This document shows, in pieces, positions 1 to 5,520 of a stretch of 9,249 nucleotides of DNA. The notes under the pieces are model-generated. The model made no database searches and was not told where the DNA came from. It was given only the letters and a program-made list of their open reading frames with translations. A program made the translations under genes and the position numbers. Position 1 is the first letter of the stretch, and every line of letters begins with the position of its first letter. The stretch is from Alphaproteobacteria bacterium (GTDB lineage: Bacteria > Pseudomonadota > Alphaproteobacteria > UBA2136 > UBA6156): positions 1 to 9,249 of the forward strand of contig JAIXZU010000085.1 in assembly GCA_027489415.1 (NCBI GenBank), read 5' to 3'.

Positions 1-126
1 GCTAAAAATGCTCTTCCAGGTGGTACCTGCTCACCCCAGGGCGCAAGGGCCACAACGAACAACGGAAATGACTGCGGCTCCGATAACAACCCCGCTACCT
101 GCTATCCCATCTACACCTGCCAGTAA
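1..126 (+). CDS. C-terminal end of a Cys-containing protein, probably exported (5' partial)
   Basis: Frame 1 is open from the first base to a TAA at 124-126 and gives 41 residues ending in CYPIYTCQ. The visible tail has four Cys (residues 10, 25, 34 and 40 of the fragment) and is rich in Gly, Asn, Thr and Pro, with no charged helices. Inference: four Cys in a small polar Gly/Asn-rich tail suggests an extracytoplasmic, disulfide-bonded protein, for example a pilin-like or surface protein. No family can be assigned from this fragment, and the start and any signal peptide lie outside the window. It reads in the same direction as the next gene, 63 bp downstream. Confidence 0.55.
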   Translation, partial: AKNALPGGTCSPQGARATTNNGNDCGSDNNPATCYPIYTCQ

Positions 127-153
127 ACCGGCACTAAAGTCACCGCAGCAGGC

Positions 154-179
154 TTACCAACTTGTCCACAAGCTGGTAA
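154..179. repeat. Inverted repeat between the partial gene and the DUF2130 gene
   Basis: Arms TTACCAACTTG (154-164) and CAAGCTGGTAA (169-179) pair over 11 positions with one mismatch around a 4-nt TCCA loop. The mismatch is A.C on the + strand and a tolerated G.U on the - strand. There is no T-tract after it, so it is not a classical intrinsic terminator. It could be a 3'-end processing or stabilising hairpin for the upstream transcript, or an operator just ahead of the start at 190. Its role is unknown. Confidence 0.4.
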
Positions 180-189
180 CCTGAACGGT

Positions 190-1500
190 ATGACCGACCC
201 TACCCTCAACTGTCCCCACTGCCACTCCGAAATCAAGTTAACGGAATCCCTCGCCGCGCCGCTCATCGCGTCAGTGAAGCATGAGCACGAAGCCCAGCTC
301 CGCCAGAAGGAAACCGAGTACCAGAAACGGGAAGCCCAACTCGCCGCCCAAGCGCAGGAACTCGCCAAATCGAAGGCGAGCATCGAGGAGCAAGTCGCCG
401 AAAAGCTGAAAGCCCAACGCGCCGCCATTGCGCAGGAAGAAGCCCTGAAAGCCCGCCAACTCATGGCGAACGACCTCGAACAAAAATCCAAGCAAATGGA
501 AGAACTGGCCGAAGTGTTAAAGGACAGGGACATCAAACTCGCCGAAGCCCAAAAAGCCCAAGCGGACATCCTGCGTAAGGAGCGCGAACTGGCGGACCAA
601 AAACGGGAACTCGACCTCACCATCGAAAAACGCCTGCAGGAATCCCAAGCCGCCATCCTCGCCAAAGCCAAAACCGAGGCCGCGAACGAACTCGGCCTGA
701 AGGTGCAGGAAAAGGAGCTCACCATCCAAAGCATGCAAAAGCAAATCGAGGAACTCCGCCGCCGCGCCGAACAAGGCTCCCAGCAATTGCAGGGGGAGGT
801 TCAGGAACTGGAACTCGAAACCATGCTCCGCACCAGCTTCCCGCATGACGCGATTCTGCCCGTCGCCAAAGGCGAATTCGGTGGAGACGCCGTCCAAGTC
901 GTCAACAACCCCTTCGGCCAACGCTGCGGCGCAATTCTGTGGGAGTCCAAGCGCACAAAGAACTGGAGCGACGGCTGGCTGGCAAAGCTGCGGGACGACC
1001 AACGCGCCGCGAAGGCGGAAATCGCCATCATCATCACCACGGTACTACCGAAGGACATCGAAACCTTCGGCCAGCTTGGCGGCGTCTGGGTCACCTCCCC
1101 GCTGTACGCCATCGCTTTGGCCGCCACCCTCCGCCACACGCTGATGGAGGTCACCGCCGTCCGTAAAACCGGCGAAGGCCAGCAATCCAAAATGGAACTC
1201 CTTTATCAATACCTCACCGGCCCCCGCTTTCGCCACCGCGTGGAAGCCATCGTCGAAAAGTTCTCGGACATGCAAACGGACCTCGACAAGGAACGCAAAA
1301 TGATGACCCGCATCTGGGCCAAACGGGAAGAGCAAATCCGCGGAGTGATAGACTCTACTGCTGGAATGTACGGGGACATGCAAGGCATCGCCGGCCGCGC
1401 CCTGCAGGAAATCGAGGGGCTGGACGTAACCGACGAACCCGACTCAAAACCGGAGCCCAAACCCGCCCTCCTCAACAACATAGACCTCTTCCAATCCTAA
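190..1500 (+). CDS. DUF2130 family protein, coiled coil plus nuclease-like C-terminal domain
   Basis: A 436-residue protein that I recognise as DUF2130 (Pfam family of unknown function). Seen: C8-P-H-C11 near the N-terminus, like half of a zinc ribbon with no second Cys pair nearby. A highly charged Ala/Glu/Lys/Gln coiled coil covers about residues 28-210. A globular domain spans about 215-400 with G228-EFGGD233, then the motif around W251-E252-S-K254 and KNWSDGW (257-263), and KLRDDQ (266-271). Inference: D233 followed by E252-x-K254 matches the acidic-acidic-Lys layout of PD-(D/E)XK nuclease folds, so a DNA-processing role is possible but unproven. The C-terminus is Pro/Lys/Glu-rich and flexible. 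The ATG at 190 has no clear Shine-Dalgarno sequence, but it places the CPHC motif at the usual N-terminal position. The gene ends 11 bp before a strong hairpin terminator and faces the next gene tail to tail. Confidence 0.85.
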   Translation: MTDPTLNCPHCHSEIKLTESLAAPLIASVKHEHEAQLRQKETEYQKREAQLAAQAQELAKSKASIEEQVAEKLKAQRAAIAQEEALKARQLMANDLEQKSKQMEELAEVLKDRDIKLAEAQKAQADILRKERELADQKRELDLTIEKRLQESQAAILAKAKTEAANELGLKVQEKELTIQSMQKQIEELRRRAEQGSQQLQGEVQELELETMLRTSFPHDAILPVAKGEFGGDAVQVVNNPFGQRCGAILWESKRTKNWSDGWLAKLRDDQRAAKAEIAIIITTVLPKDIETFGQLGGVWVTSPLYAIALAATLRHTLMEVTAVRKTGEGQQSKMELLYQYLTGPRFRHRVEAIVEKFSDMQTDLDKERKMMTRIWAKREEQIRGVIDSTAGMYGDMQGIAGRALQEIEGLDVTDEPDSKPEPKPALLNNIDLFQS

Positions 1501-1511
1501 GCAGGGCAACA

Positions 1512-1537
1512 AAAAGGCACCCCGCAGGGTGCCTTTT
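1512..1537. terminator. Bidirectional intrinsic terminator
   Basis: Stem GGCACCC (1516-1522) and GGGTGCC (1527-1533) closes a CGCA loop. It is flanked by AAAA on the left (1512-1515) and TTTT on the right (1534-1537), so either strand shows a GC stem followed by a T-run. It lies between the stops of the DUF2130 gene (+) and the gene at 1546-2340 (-) and can serve both. Confidence 0.85.
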
Positions 1538-1545
1538 CATAGTCG

Positions 1546-2340
1546 TTAGCAGTCCATCATCTCACTGTGCGCCTGTCCCATCATCTGGGTCAGGAAGGAA
1601 ACCTCCTCCAGCACCTTCTTGTCGTCCTGCTCTTCGGTCTTCGTCTTGCTGCCGCAGCAGTTGTAGAACGCAAAGCTGGTGCCCATGCGCTCAGCCACTA
1701 CGGCATGCATGCCCGGCACGCCAATCAGCTGGATGACTTCCGGAATCAGCTCCCCATCAGCATCAATCCGGTCGGGCGTGGCAGCGGAATCCCGCAGGAA
1801 GGCCAGCCCGCGGCTCAAATGCGTTTCCGCATAGTCCCACAGGTGCTCGCGTGCTTCGGCATCGCTCAGCAGGGCAGGGGGCTTGGGCGTGTTGCCCCAG
1901 CTCATCACCTGCCACGTCTGGGCGGGGGATGTCTTCAGTTCTCCGGCCACAACATGGCGGCCGTTGAACATCTTGCGCTCCACCGGCTCCACAATCAGGC
2001 GTGCACTCGGCCCGCCGTCGTTGCTGGTGGGGCGGAAGTTATGCAGCGCGATCATCAGCCCCAGCTTGTCCTGCACATAGCGGCGCAGGGGGTGGTAGGC
2101 CCCAAGGCGCACCACCTGCTTGCGCACGGCAATGTCCTTGATCTCGCAGTGGATGCAGCACTCCTCCTGCCCCGTCAAAGCCCCCCAGTTGTACTTCTGG
2201 AACTTTTTCAGGTACGCCAGCCCGTCGGCCAGGTCGGTTTCAATCGCGTCGTAAACAATCTGCTGGGCAAGCTCTTCGCTCACGTCGGCAATGTTCAGGT
2301 TGCGCGCGTGCAGCGCGGTTTCAATGCTCGGCAGGGTCAT
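1546..2340 (-). CDS. Uncharacterised protein with an internal duplication, candidate Zur target
   Basis: I do not recognise a family. The chosen start (ATG at 2340-2338, 264 aa) has an AGGAG 7 nt upstream. An in-frame ATG at 2373 would add 11 residues, but it lies inside the operator region and lacks such a site. The protein is soluble, with no signal peptide or membrane segment. Seen: two related halves. Residues 31-47 (DAIETDLADGLAYLKKF) match 169-185 (DYAETHLSRGLAFLRDS), and 91-102 (DKLGLMIALHNF) match 217-228 (ERMGTSFAFYNC). Between the blocks of copy A lies C61-C-x-H-C65; copy B ends in C228-C229, and the last residue is Cys264. The C-terminus (233-255) is charged and helical. It is divergent from the Zur-like gene, with two Fur-family-type palindromes between them. 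Inference: its expression responds to zinc, and the Cys/His residues may bind metal. The function is unknown. Confidence 0.8.
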   Translation of the reverse strand: MTLPSIETALHARNLNIADVSEELAQQIVYDAIETDLADGLAYLKKFQKYNWGALTGQEECCIHCEIKDIAVRKQVVRLGAYHPLRRYVQDKLGLMIALHNFRPTSNDGGPSARLIVEPVERKMFNGRHVVAGELKTSPAQTWQVMSWGNTPKPPALLSDAEAREHLWDYAETHLSRGLAFLRDSAATPDRIDADGELIPEVIQLIGVPGMHAVVAERMGTSFAFYNCCGSKTKTEEQDDKKVLEEVSFLTQMMGQAHSEMMDC

Positions 2341-2345
2341 TGCAA

Positions 2346-2352
2346 AACTCCT
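2346..2352 (-). promoter_or_regulatory. Ribosome binding site that fixes the start at 2340
   Basis: Reading the minus strand, CTAGGAG is followed by 7 nt (TTTTGCA) and then ATG at 2340-2338. This is one of only two clear Shine-Dalgarno sequences in the window, and it argues against the longer reading frame starting at 2373. Confidence 0.7.
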
Positions 2353-2357
2353 AGGTG

Positions 2358-2372
2358 TGTTAAGTATTAACA
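2358..2372. promoter_or_regulatory. Candidate Zur/Fur-family operator 1
   Basis: TGTTAAGTATTAACA is a 7-1-7 palindrome with one mismatched pair and a perfect GTTAA-N3-TTAAC core (2359-2371). Known: Fur-family repressors bind 7-1-7 AT-rich palindromes, and Zur sites in proteobacteria are of the TGTTATAnTATAACA type. It lies 17 bp upstream of the start at 2340 and just outside that gene's ribosome binding site, so bound protein would block early transcription of the minus-strand gene. Confidence 0.6.
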
Positions 2373-2379
2373 AAAATAC

Positions 2380-2407
2380 TTGTTAAACATTAACACTTAA
2401 CTGTCAA
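2380..2407 (-). promoter_or_regulatory. Possible promoter of the gene at 1546-2340
   Basis: The minus strand shows a perfect -35 TTGACA (2407-2402). With a 16-nt spacer the -10 would be TAACAA (2385-2380), a poor match to TATAAT. The -35 is convincing and the -10 is a guess. Operator 2 overlaps the spacer and -10, as expected for a repressed promoter. Confidence 0.35.
2381..2395. promoter_or_regulatory. Candidate Zur/Fur-family operator 2
   Basis: TGTTAAACATTAACA is a second 7-1-7 palindrome with one mismatched pair, sharing both half-sites with the site at 2358-2372. The centres are 23 bp apart, about two helical turns, so two dimers could sit side by side on nearly the same face. The site lies downstream of a TTGACA on the minus strand (2407-2402), inside the expected promoter spacer, and 20 bp before the first ATG of the Zur-like gene. 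It could repress in both directions. Confidence 0.6.
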
Positions 2408-2415
2408 CCGAAAAT

Positions 2416-2880
2416 ATGCGACAACTAACCATGTCCCACTGTCACAACCATGCTACCTGCACCCACACCGCGCTAGCGGAGGCCGAAAAGCTCTGCGCCG
2501 AACGCGGCCTGCGCCTGACTGACATCCGCCGCAAGGTCCTCAGCATCGTCTGGCAAAGCCACAAGGCCGTCACCGCCGCACAGGTCATGCAAATCGTCGG
2601 CCCCAGCCAACCACCTGTCACCTATCGCGCACTGGAATTCCTCACCAAAGCCGGCCTCATCCACCACGTCAGCAGCATCAACGCCTACGTCGGCTGCCCG
2701 CACCCCCAGCACCAGCACCAAAGCCAGCTACTCATTTGCGATTCCTGCCAAACCATCACCGAAATCACCTCCACCCCCCTCCATCAGGAAATCGCCCGCC
2801 TCGCCACCCAGCACCACTTCACCCCCGCGCATCAAATTATCGAAATCCACGGCACCTGCGCCAACTGCCACCCCGCGTAA
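2416..2880 (+). CDS. zur: Fur-family transcriptional repressor, Zur-like
   Basis: A 154-residue protein of typical Fur/Zur length. Known: Zur dimers bind zinc and repress zinc-uptake and zinc-sparing genes. Seen: a His/Cys-rich start (HCHNHATCTH, residues 8-17), then the winged-helix DNA-binding domain at about 20-90, including LCAERGLRLTDIRRKVL (26-42) and PVTYRALEFLTKAGLIHHV (67-85). C94-PHPQHQHQ follows as a probable regulatory metal site. The dimerisation domain carries C108-DSC111 and C148-ANC151, the usual structural zinc site. The His-rich N-terminus and CxxC pairs favour Zur over Fur or PerR. Two ATGs are possible, 2416 and 2431 (MSHCHNH); neither has a Shine-Dalgarno sequence, and the second matches the usual N-terminus of relatives better. 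It is divergent from the gene at 1546-2340 across two palindromic operators, so it is probably autoregulated. No zinc transporter gene is adjacent. Confidence 0.85.
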   Translation: MRQLTMSHCHNHATCTHTALAEAEKLCAERGLRLTDIRRKVLSIVWQSHKAVTAAQVMQIVGPSQPPVTYRALEFLTKAGLIHHVSSINAYVGCPHPQHQHQSQLLICDSCQTITEITSTPLHQEIARLATQHHFTPAHQIIEIHGTCANCHPA

Positions 2881-2904
2881 AAAAGGCCCCTCGGGGCCTC
2901 TTTT
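2881..2904. terminator. Bidirectional intrinsic terminator
   Basis: Stem AGGCCCC (2884-2890) pairs with GGGGCCT (2893-2899). The tight TC loop probably opens one further pair. An A-run lies on the left (about 2879-2884, partly within the zur stop codon) and TTTT on the right (2901-2904). It terminates zur rightwards and, read on the minus strand, the glycosyltransferase gene whose TAA overlaps the T-run at 2905-2903. Confidence 0.85.
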
Positions 2905-4318
2905 AATACGCAGTCTTATGCAGCAACGTCGCAAACGGCGTCAGCACGATAATCTTCACATCCAGCCAGAAACTCCAGTTCTGCGTGTACCAAATATCGT
3001 ACTCCACACGCTTGGCCATCTTGTCCAAAGTCTCAGTCTCACCGCGCCAACCATTCAGCTGCGCCCAACCGGTGATACCCGGCTTCATCTTGTGGCGGCT
3101 CGCATACCCCCCAATTAAGGTCTCATAGTAGTTGTTGTGGCTCGGCACATGGGGGCGGGGCCCAACTAAGCTCATATCGCCGCGCAGCACGTTAATGAAC
3201 TGCGGCAGCTCATCAAGGCTGGTCTTCCGTATAAACCGACCCACCGCTGTAATCCGCGGGTCATCCTTCAGCGCTTGCAGCTCCTTGCCACTTTCGTCCT
3301 TAACGGCGCTGGCACCCACACGCATGCTCCGGAATTTCAGCATCTCAAACTCTTCACCATTGAACCCCCCCCGCTTCTGCCGGAAGAACACCGGCCCCGG
3401 CGAACTCATCTTCACTGCAATCGCCAAAGCACCCAGTATCGGTAGAATCATCAACAAAATCGCCGCACTCGCCACAATATCCAGCATCCGCTTCAGCCAT
3501 ACGGAATGCCCTTCCAGCGGCTTGCGGGAAATCATCACCAGCGGCAAACCCTGCCGCCCAAGGTGGCCCACAAGGCTCAGCGGCAGGCAGTACCAGATGT
3601 TAATCGCCTGCGTATTCAGCCGGTTTAGCAGCTCTGCCGTCGCCTCGGCATCTTTCAGGTCTTCCACGATAATCACATCGTCAATCTCGCCTTTCTGGCA
3701 GGCGGCAAGCAGGGCTTCAAAATCGCCCATGAATTTCTTGGATTGCACCTTCTTCAAATCACCCGCATCAACCTTGGCCCCGCAGCTATAAAAGCCGGTC
3801 AGGGTGAACTCGGTATCATTGTCGGCCATGATTTTATCCAGCACGTCCATCGCCTGCGGGCTGGCACCTAAAATCGCCATGCGGCGCTGCCAGTGGCCTT
3901 TTTTCACCAATTCTTCAATTTTGTTGGCCACAAACCAGCGCACGGTCAGCAAAATCAGCAGGCTGCTCAAAAACCATGTAATCAGCCAGAAACGGGAATA
4001 ATCTTCAGAAATCTTGAACAAGAACAGCATAATCAGCAGGAAACCGAAGGTCATACCCATGGTCAAACTAATGCGCGGCACGCTCACCACAAGGTTCCGC
4101 AGCGCGTGGTCTTCATAAAGTTTCAGGGTGCTGGCCCCAAAGCTGAACAGCAGCACGCACATGCACATAATCGCCACGGCACCGGTGTGCGGCAGCAATA
4201 CGTCAATACGGATGAAATACACGATAACCGCGCAAACCAGCAGCGCCAGCGGCTCAAAAAGCCGCAGCATGAACCCAAGGCTGCGAATACCGTGATGCCT
4301 GAAGGGAATAACGAGCAT
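2903..4318 (-). CDS. Polyprenyl-phosphate sugar-1-phosphate transferase (WbaP/WcaJ/GumD type)
   Basis: A 471-residue inner-membrane enzyme. Known: this family transfers a hexose-1-phosphate from a UDP-sugar to undecaprenyl phosphate, the first step of exopolysaccharide or O-antigen repeat-unit assembly. Seen: four N-terminal membrane segments (about 18-36, 46-63, 86-103, 109-128), a Rossmann-like CoA-binding_3 region (about 147-265, starting AILGAS), then a hydrophobic re-entrant helix (281-303). The catalytic domain contains SPGPVFFRQKRGG (306-318), MLKFRSM (326-332), KDDPRIT (351-357), SLDELPQ (367-373; D369-E370 is the expected catalytic dyad), GDMSLVGPRPH (380-390) and KPGITGWAQ (412-420). 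It is full length with all core motifs. The exact sugar cannot be read from sequence. GAGG lies 8 nt before the ATG at 4318. Codons for R316-G-G contain a G8 run. It is the leftmost gene of the polysaccharide locus. Confidence 0.92.
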   Translation of the reverse strand: MLVIPFRHHGIRSLGFMLRLFEPLALLVCAVIVYFIRIDVLLPHTGAVAIMCMCVLLFSFGASTLKLYEDHALRNLVVSVPRISLTMGMTFGFLLIMLFLFKISEDYSRFWLITWFLSSLLILLTVRWFVANKIEELVKKGHWQRRMAILGASPQAMDVLDKIMADNDTEFTLTGFYSCGAKVDAGDLKKVQSKKFMGDFEALLAACQKGEIDDVIIVEDLKDAEATAELLNRLNTQAINIWYCLPLSLVGHLGRQGLPLVMISRKPLEGHSVWLKRMLDIVASAAILLMILPILGALAIAVKMSSPGPVFFRQKRGGFNGEEFEMLKFRSMRVGASAVKDESGKELQALKDDPRITAVGRFIRKTSLDELPQFINVLRGDMSLVGPRPHVPSHNNYYETLIGGYASRHKMKPGITGWAQLNGWRGETETLDKMAKRVEYDIWYTQNWSFWLDVKIIVLTPFATLLHKTAY

Positions 4319-4482
4319 GATGACAACCTCACATAATTAGCGTTAGCGCAGCGGTACGGATGCCCTATCCAATACCATATCCAATTTTAAAAACAACAAT
4401 TCATCAGCCTCTTATCCTCAAAAAAGCCGGTTGCGGTGGCACCTTAACTGGAATACAACCAACACAATGAAAGACTTGGCCG
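4319..4482. other. Divergent intergenic region with a short tandem repeat
   Basis: This 164-bp gap is AT-richer than its neighbours and must hold promoters for both flanking genes. It contains a 12-bp-spaced direct repeat of TATCCAAT (4366-4373 and 4378-4385), which reads ATTGGATA on the minus strand and lies 48-67 bp upstream of the start at 4318. The repeat could bind an activator or repressor. I see no stable terminator or riboswitch-like fold. Confidence 0.35.
4431..4459 (+). promoter_or_regulatory. Possible sigma70-type promoter of the first acyltransferase gene
   Basis: TTGCGG (4431-4436) and TACAAC (4454-4459) are separated by 17 bp. The -35 keeps TTG and the -10 keeps four of six consensus bases. 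Transcription would start near 4466, leaving a leader of about 17 nt before the ATG at 4483. No other candidate in this gap looks better, but the match is modest. Confidence 0.35.
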
Positions 4483-5520
4483 ATGAAACAATCATCTCCA
4501 ACCCGCATCGCAGCGATAGACAACGCCAAAGCCCTCGGCATCCTCTTTGTCGTACTTGGTCATATCGTATCTCCTTCTTATTATGTAAGTAACCTCATCT
4601 TCGCCTTTCAGGTTCCGCTGTTTTTCGCACTCTCCGGCTATCTTCTCTCGTCCGGTAAGCTGAAACTGGGGGCAGGGGCGTTCACGCGCCACACTGCCGC
4701 CCGCCTGCTCTTGCCTTATGTCCTGTTCGGCTTGCTGCTCTACGTCCCATGGTTCCTGGTCTTCCGCCATTTTGGCGCGGGCGTTGGGGTGCCACCCCTC
4801 AAACCTCTGGCCGGAATTCTCTACGGCCTCGGTACGGACGGCTGGCTCCAACAAAGCCCACCCCTCTGGTTCCTACCCGCACTGTTCATCGCCACACTGC
4901 TCACCTACGCTATCACCAAGGCGGAAAAACGCCTCCAGTGGCCTTTGGCATTCATCTTTGCCAATCTGGGCATACTGGCCTCCCTTAGCCCCGTTACGTT
5001 CCCGTTCAGCAGCGCCAACGCCATGCTGGCCGTGCCGTTCATGCTGGCAGGGGTGCAGTGGCGTGCCAAGGGGCTGCCATTGCGTCCGGCCGGAAGCCGC
5101 GCCATCGCCGCCCTCGCCTTGGGTAGCATCGCCCTGCTCACCATTGTTGCTTTTAACGGGGAGCCCGACTTCAACGCCATGCGCTTCGGTACCTACGGCC
5201 TTGCGCTCTATCTGCCCGCCGCATTGCTCGGCATCATGCTCACCGTCATCATCTCTGCCATGCTACCGGCAAGTAAAGTTGCGGAAGCCGTCTCCAACGG
5301 CACTCTCTACATCCTCGCACTGCACATTCCGTTCTTCACGGTCATCAAAGGCATAGCCCTGAAGGTCTTACATATCCCGACTGCCGACTGGAGCACCAAC
5401 CCCGCCCTCATCCTCCTCATCTCCGCCACCGCCATCGCCCTGTCATTGGTCGTACAATTCACAGTGCAGCGGGGCAGGGGGCTAATCGAGGTCCGCTTCC
5501 CCAAACTGAAACTCCGGTAG
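4483..5520 (+). CDS. Membrane acyltransferase 3 family protein (glycan O-acetylase-like)
   Basis: A 345-residue polytopic membrane protein of the acyltransferase-3 family (OafA/NolL/WecH relatives). Known: these enzymes move acyl groups, usually acetyl, from cytoplasmic acyl-CoA to sugars at the membrane. Seen: D13-N-A-K16 followed by H27 (K-x10-H, the family's R/K-x10-H signature) in the first hydrophobic segment. VPLFFALSGYLLS (44-56) corresponds to the common MPLFF..SG motif, and PLWFLPALF (127-135) and LHIPFF late in the protein are also typical. About ten hydrophobic segments cover the length, and the C-terminus is basic and cytoplasmic. It is the usual length for a stand-alone member. 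No Shine-Dalgarno sequence precedes the ATG. Its last 39 bp overlap the 3' end of the opposite-strand hydrolase gene. Inference: it decorates the polysaccharide made by this locus; the acceptor is unknown. Confidence 0.87.
   Translation: MKQSSPTRIAAIDNAKALGILFVVLGHIVSPSYYVSNLIFAFQVPLFFALSGYLLSSGKLKLGAGAFTRHTAARLLLPYVLFGLLLYVPWFLVFRHFGAGVGVPPLKPLAGILYGLGTDGWLQQSPPLWFLPALFIATLLTYAITKAEKRLQWPLAFIFANLGILASLSPVTFPFSSANAMLAVPFMLAGVQWRAKGLPLRPAGSRAIAALALGSIALLTIVAFNGEPDFNAMRFGTYGLALYLPAALLGIMLTVIISAMLPASKVAEAVSNGTLYILALHIPFFTVIKGIALKVLHIPTADWSTNPALILLISATAIALSLVVQFTVQRGRGLIEVRFPKLKLR

Noticed and set aside
161..171. CTTGTCCACAAG resembling a DnaA box and so a possible origin
   Set aside because: It has one mismatch to TTWTNCACA, is a single site, and has no AT-rich unwinding region or dnaA/dnaN neighbours.
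111..734. Minus-strand frame opposite the DUF2130 coiled coil, rich in Ser, Ala, Phe and Cys
   Set aside because: Its composition is what the reverse complement of an Ala/Glu/Lys coiled coil gives; it has no independent start signal.
1567..2370. Long + strand open frame opposite the unknown duplicated protein
   Set aside because: It is a mirror frame rich in Leu, His, Gln, Arg and Val with no domain logic. The minus frame has an AGGAG site, an internal duplication and operators upstream.
3893..4336. Open frame on the + strand coding a Gln/His-rich protein of 147 residues
   Set aside because: It is antisense to the N-terminal part of the sugar-phosphate transferase, has low-complexity composition and no plausible domain; the opposite frame carries a full membrane-protein pattern.
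4467..4592. Small out-of-frame ORF (ATG at 4467) overlapping the start of the first acyltransferase gene
   Set aside because: It has about 41 codons, Arg/Ser/His-rich shadow composition and no ribosome binding site.
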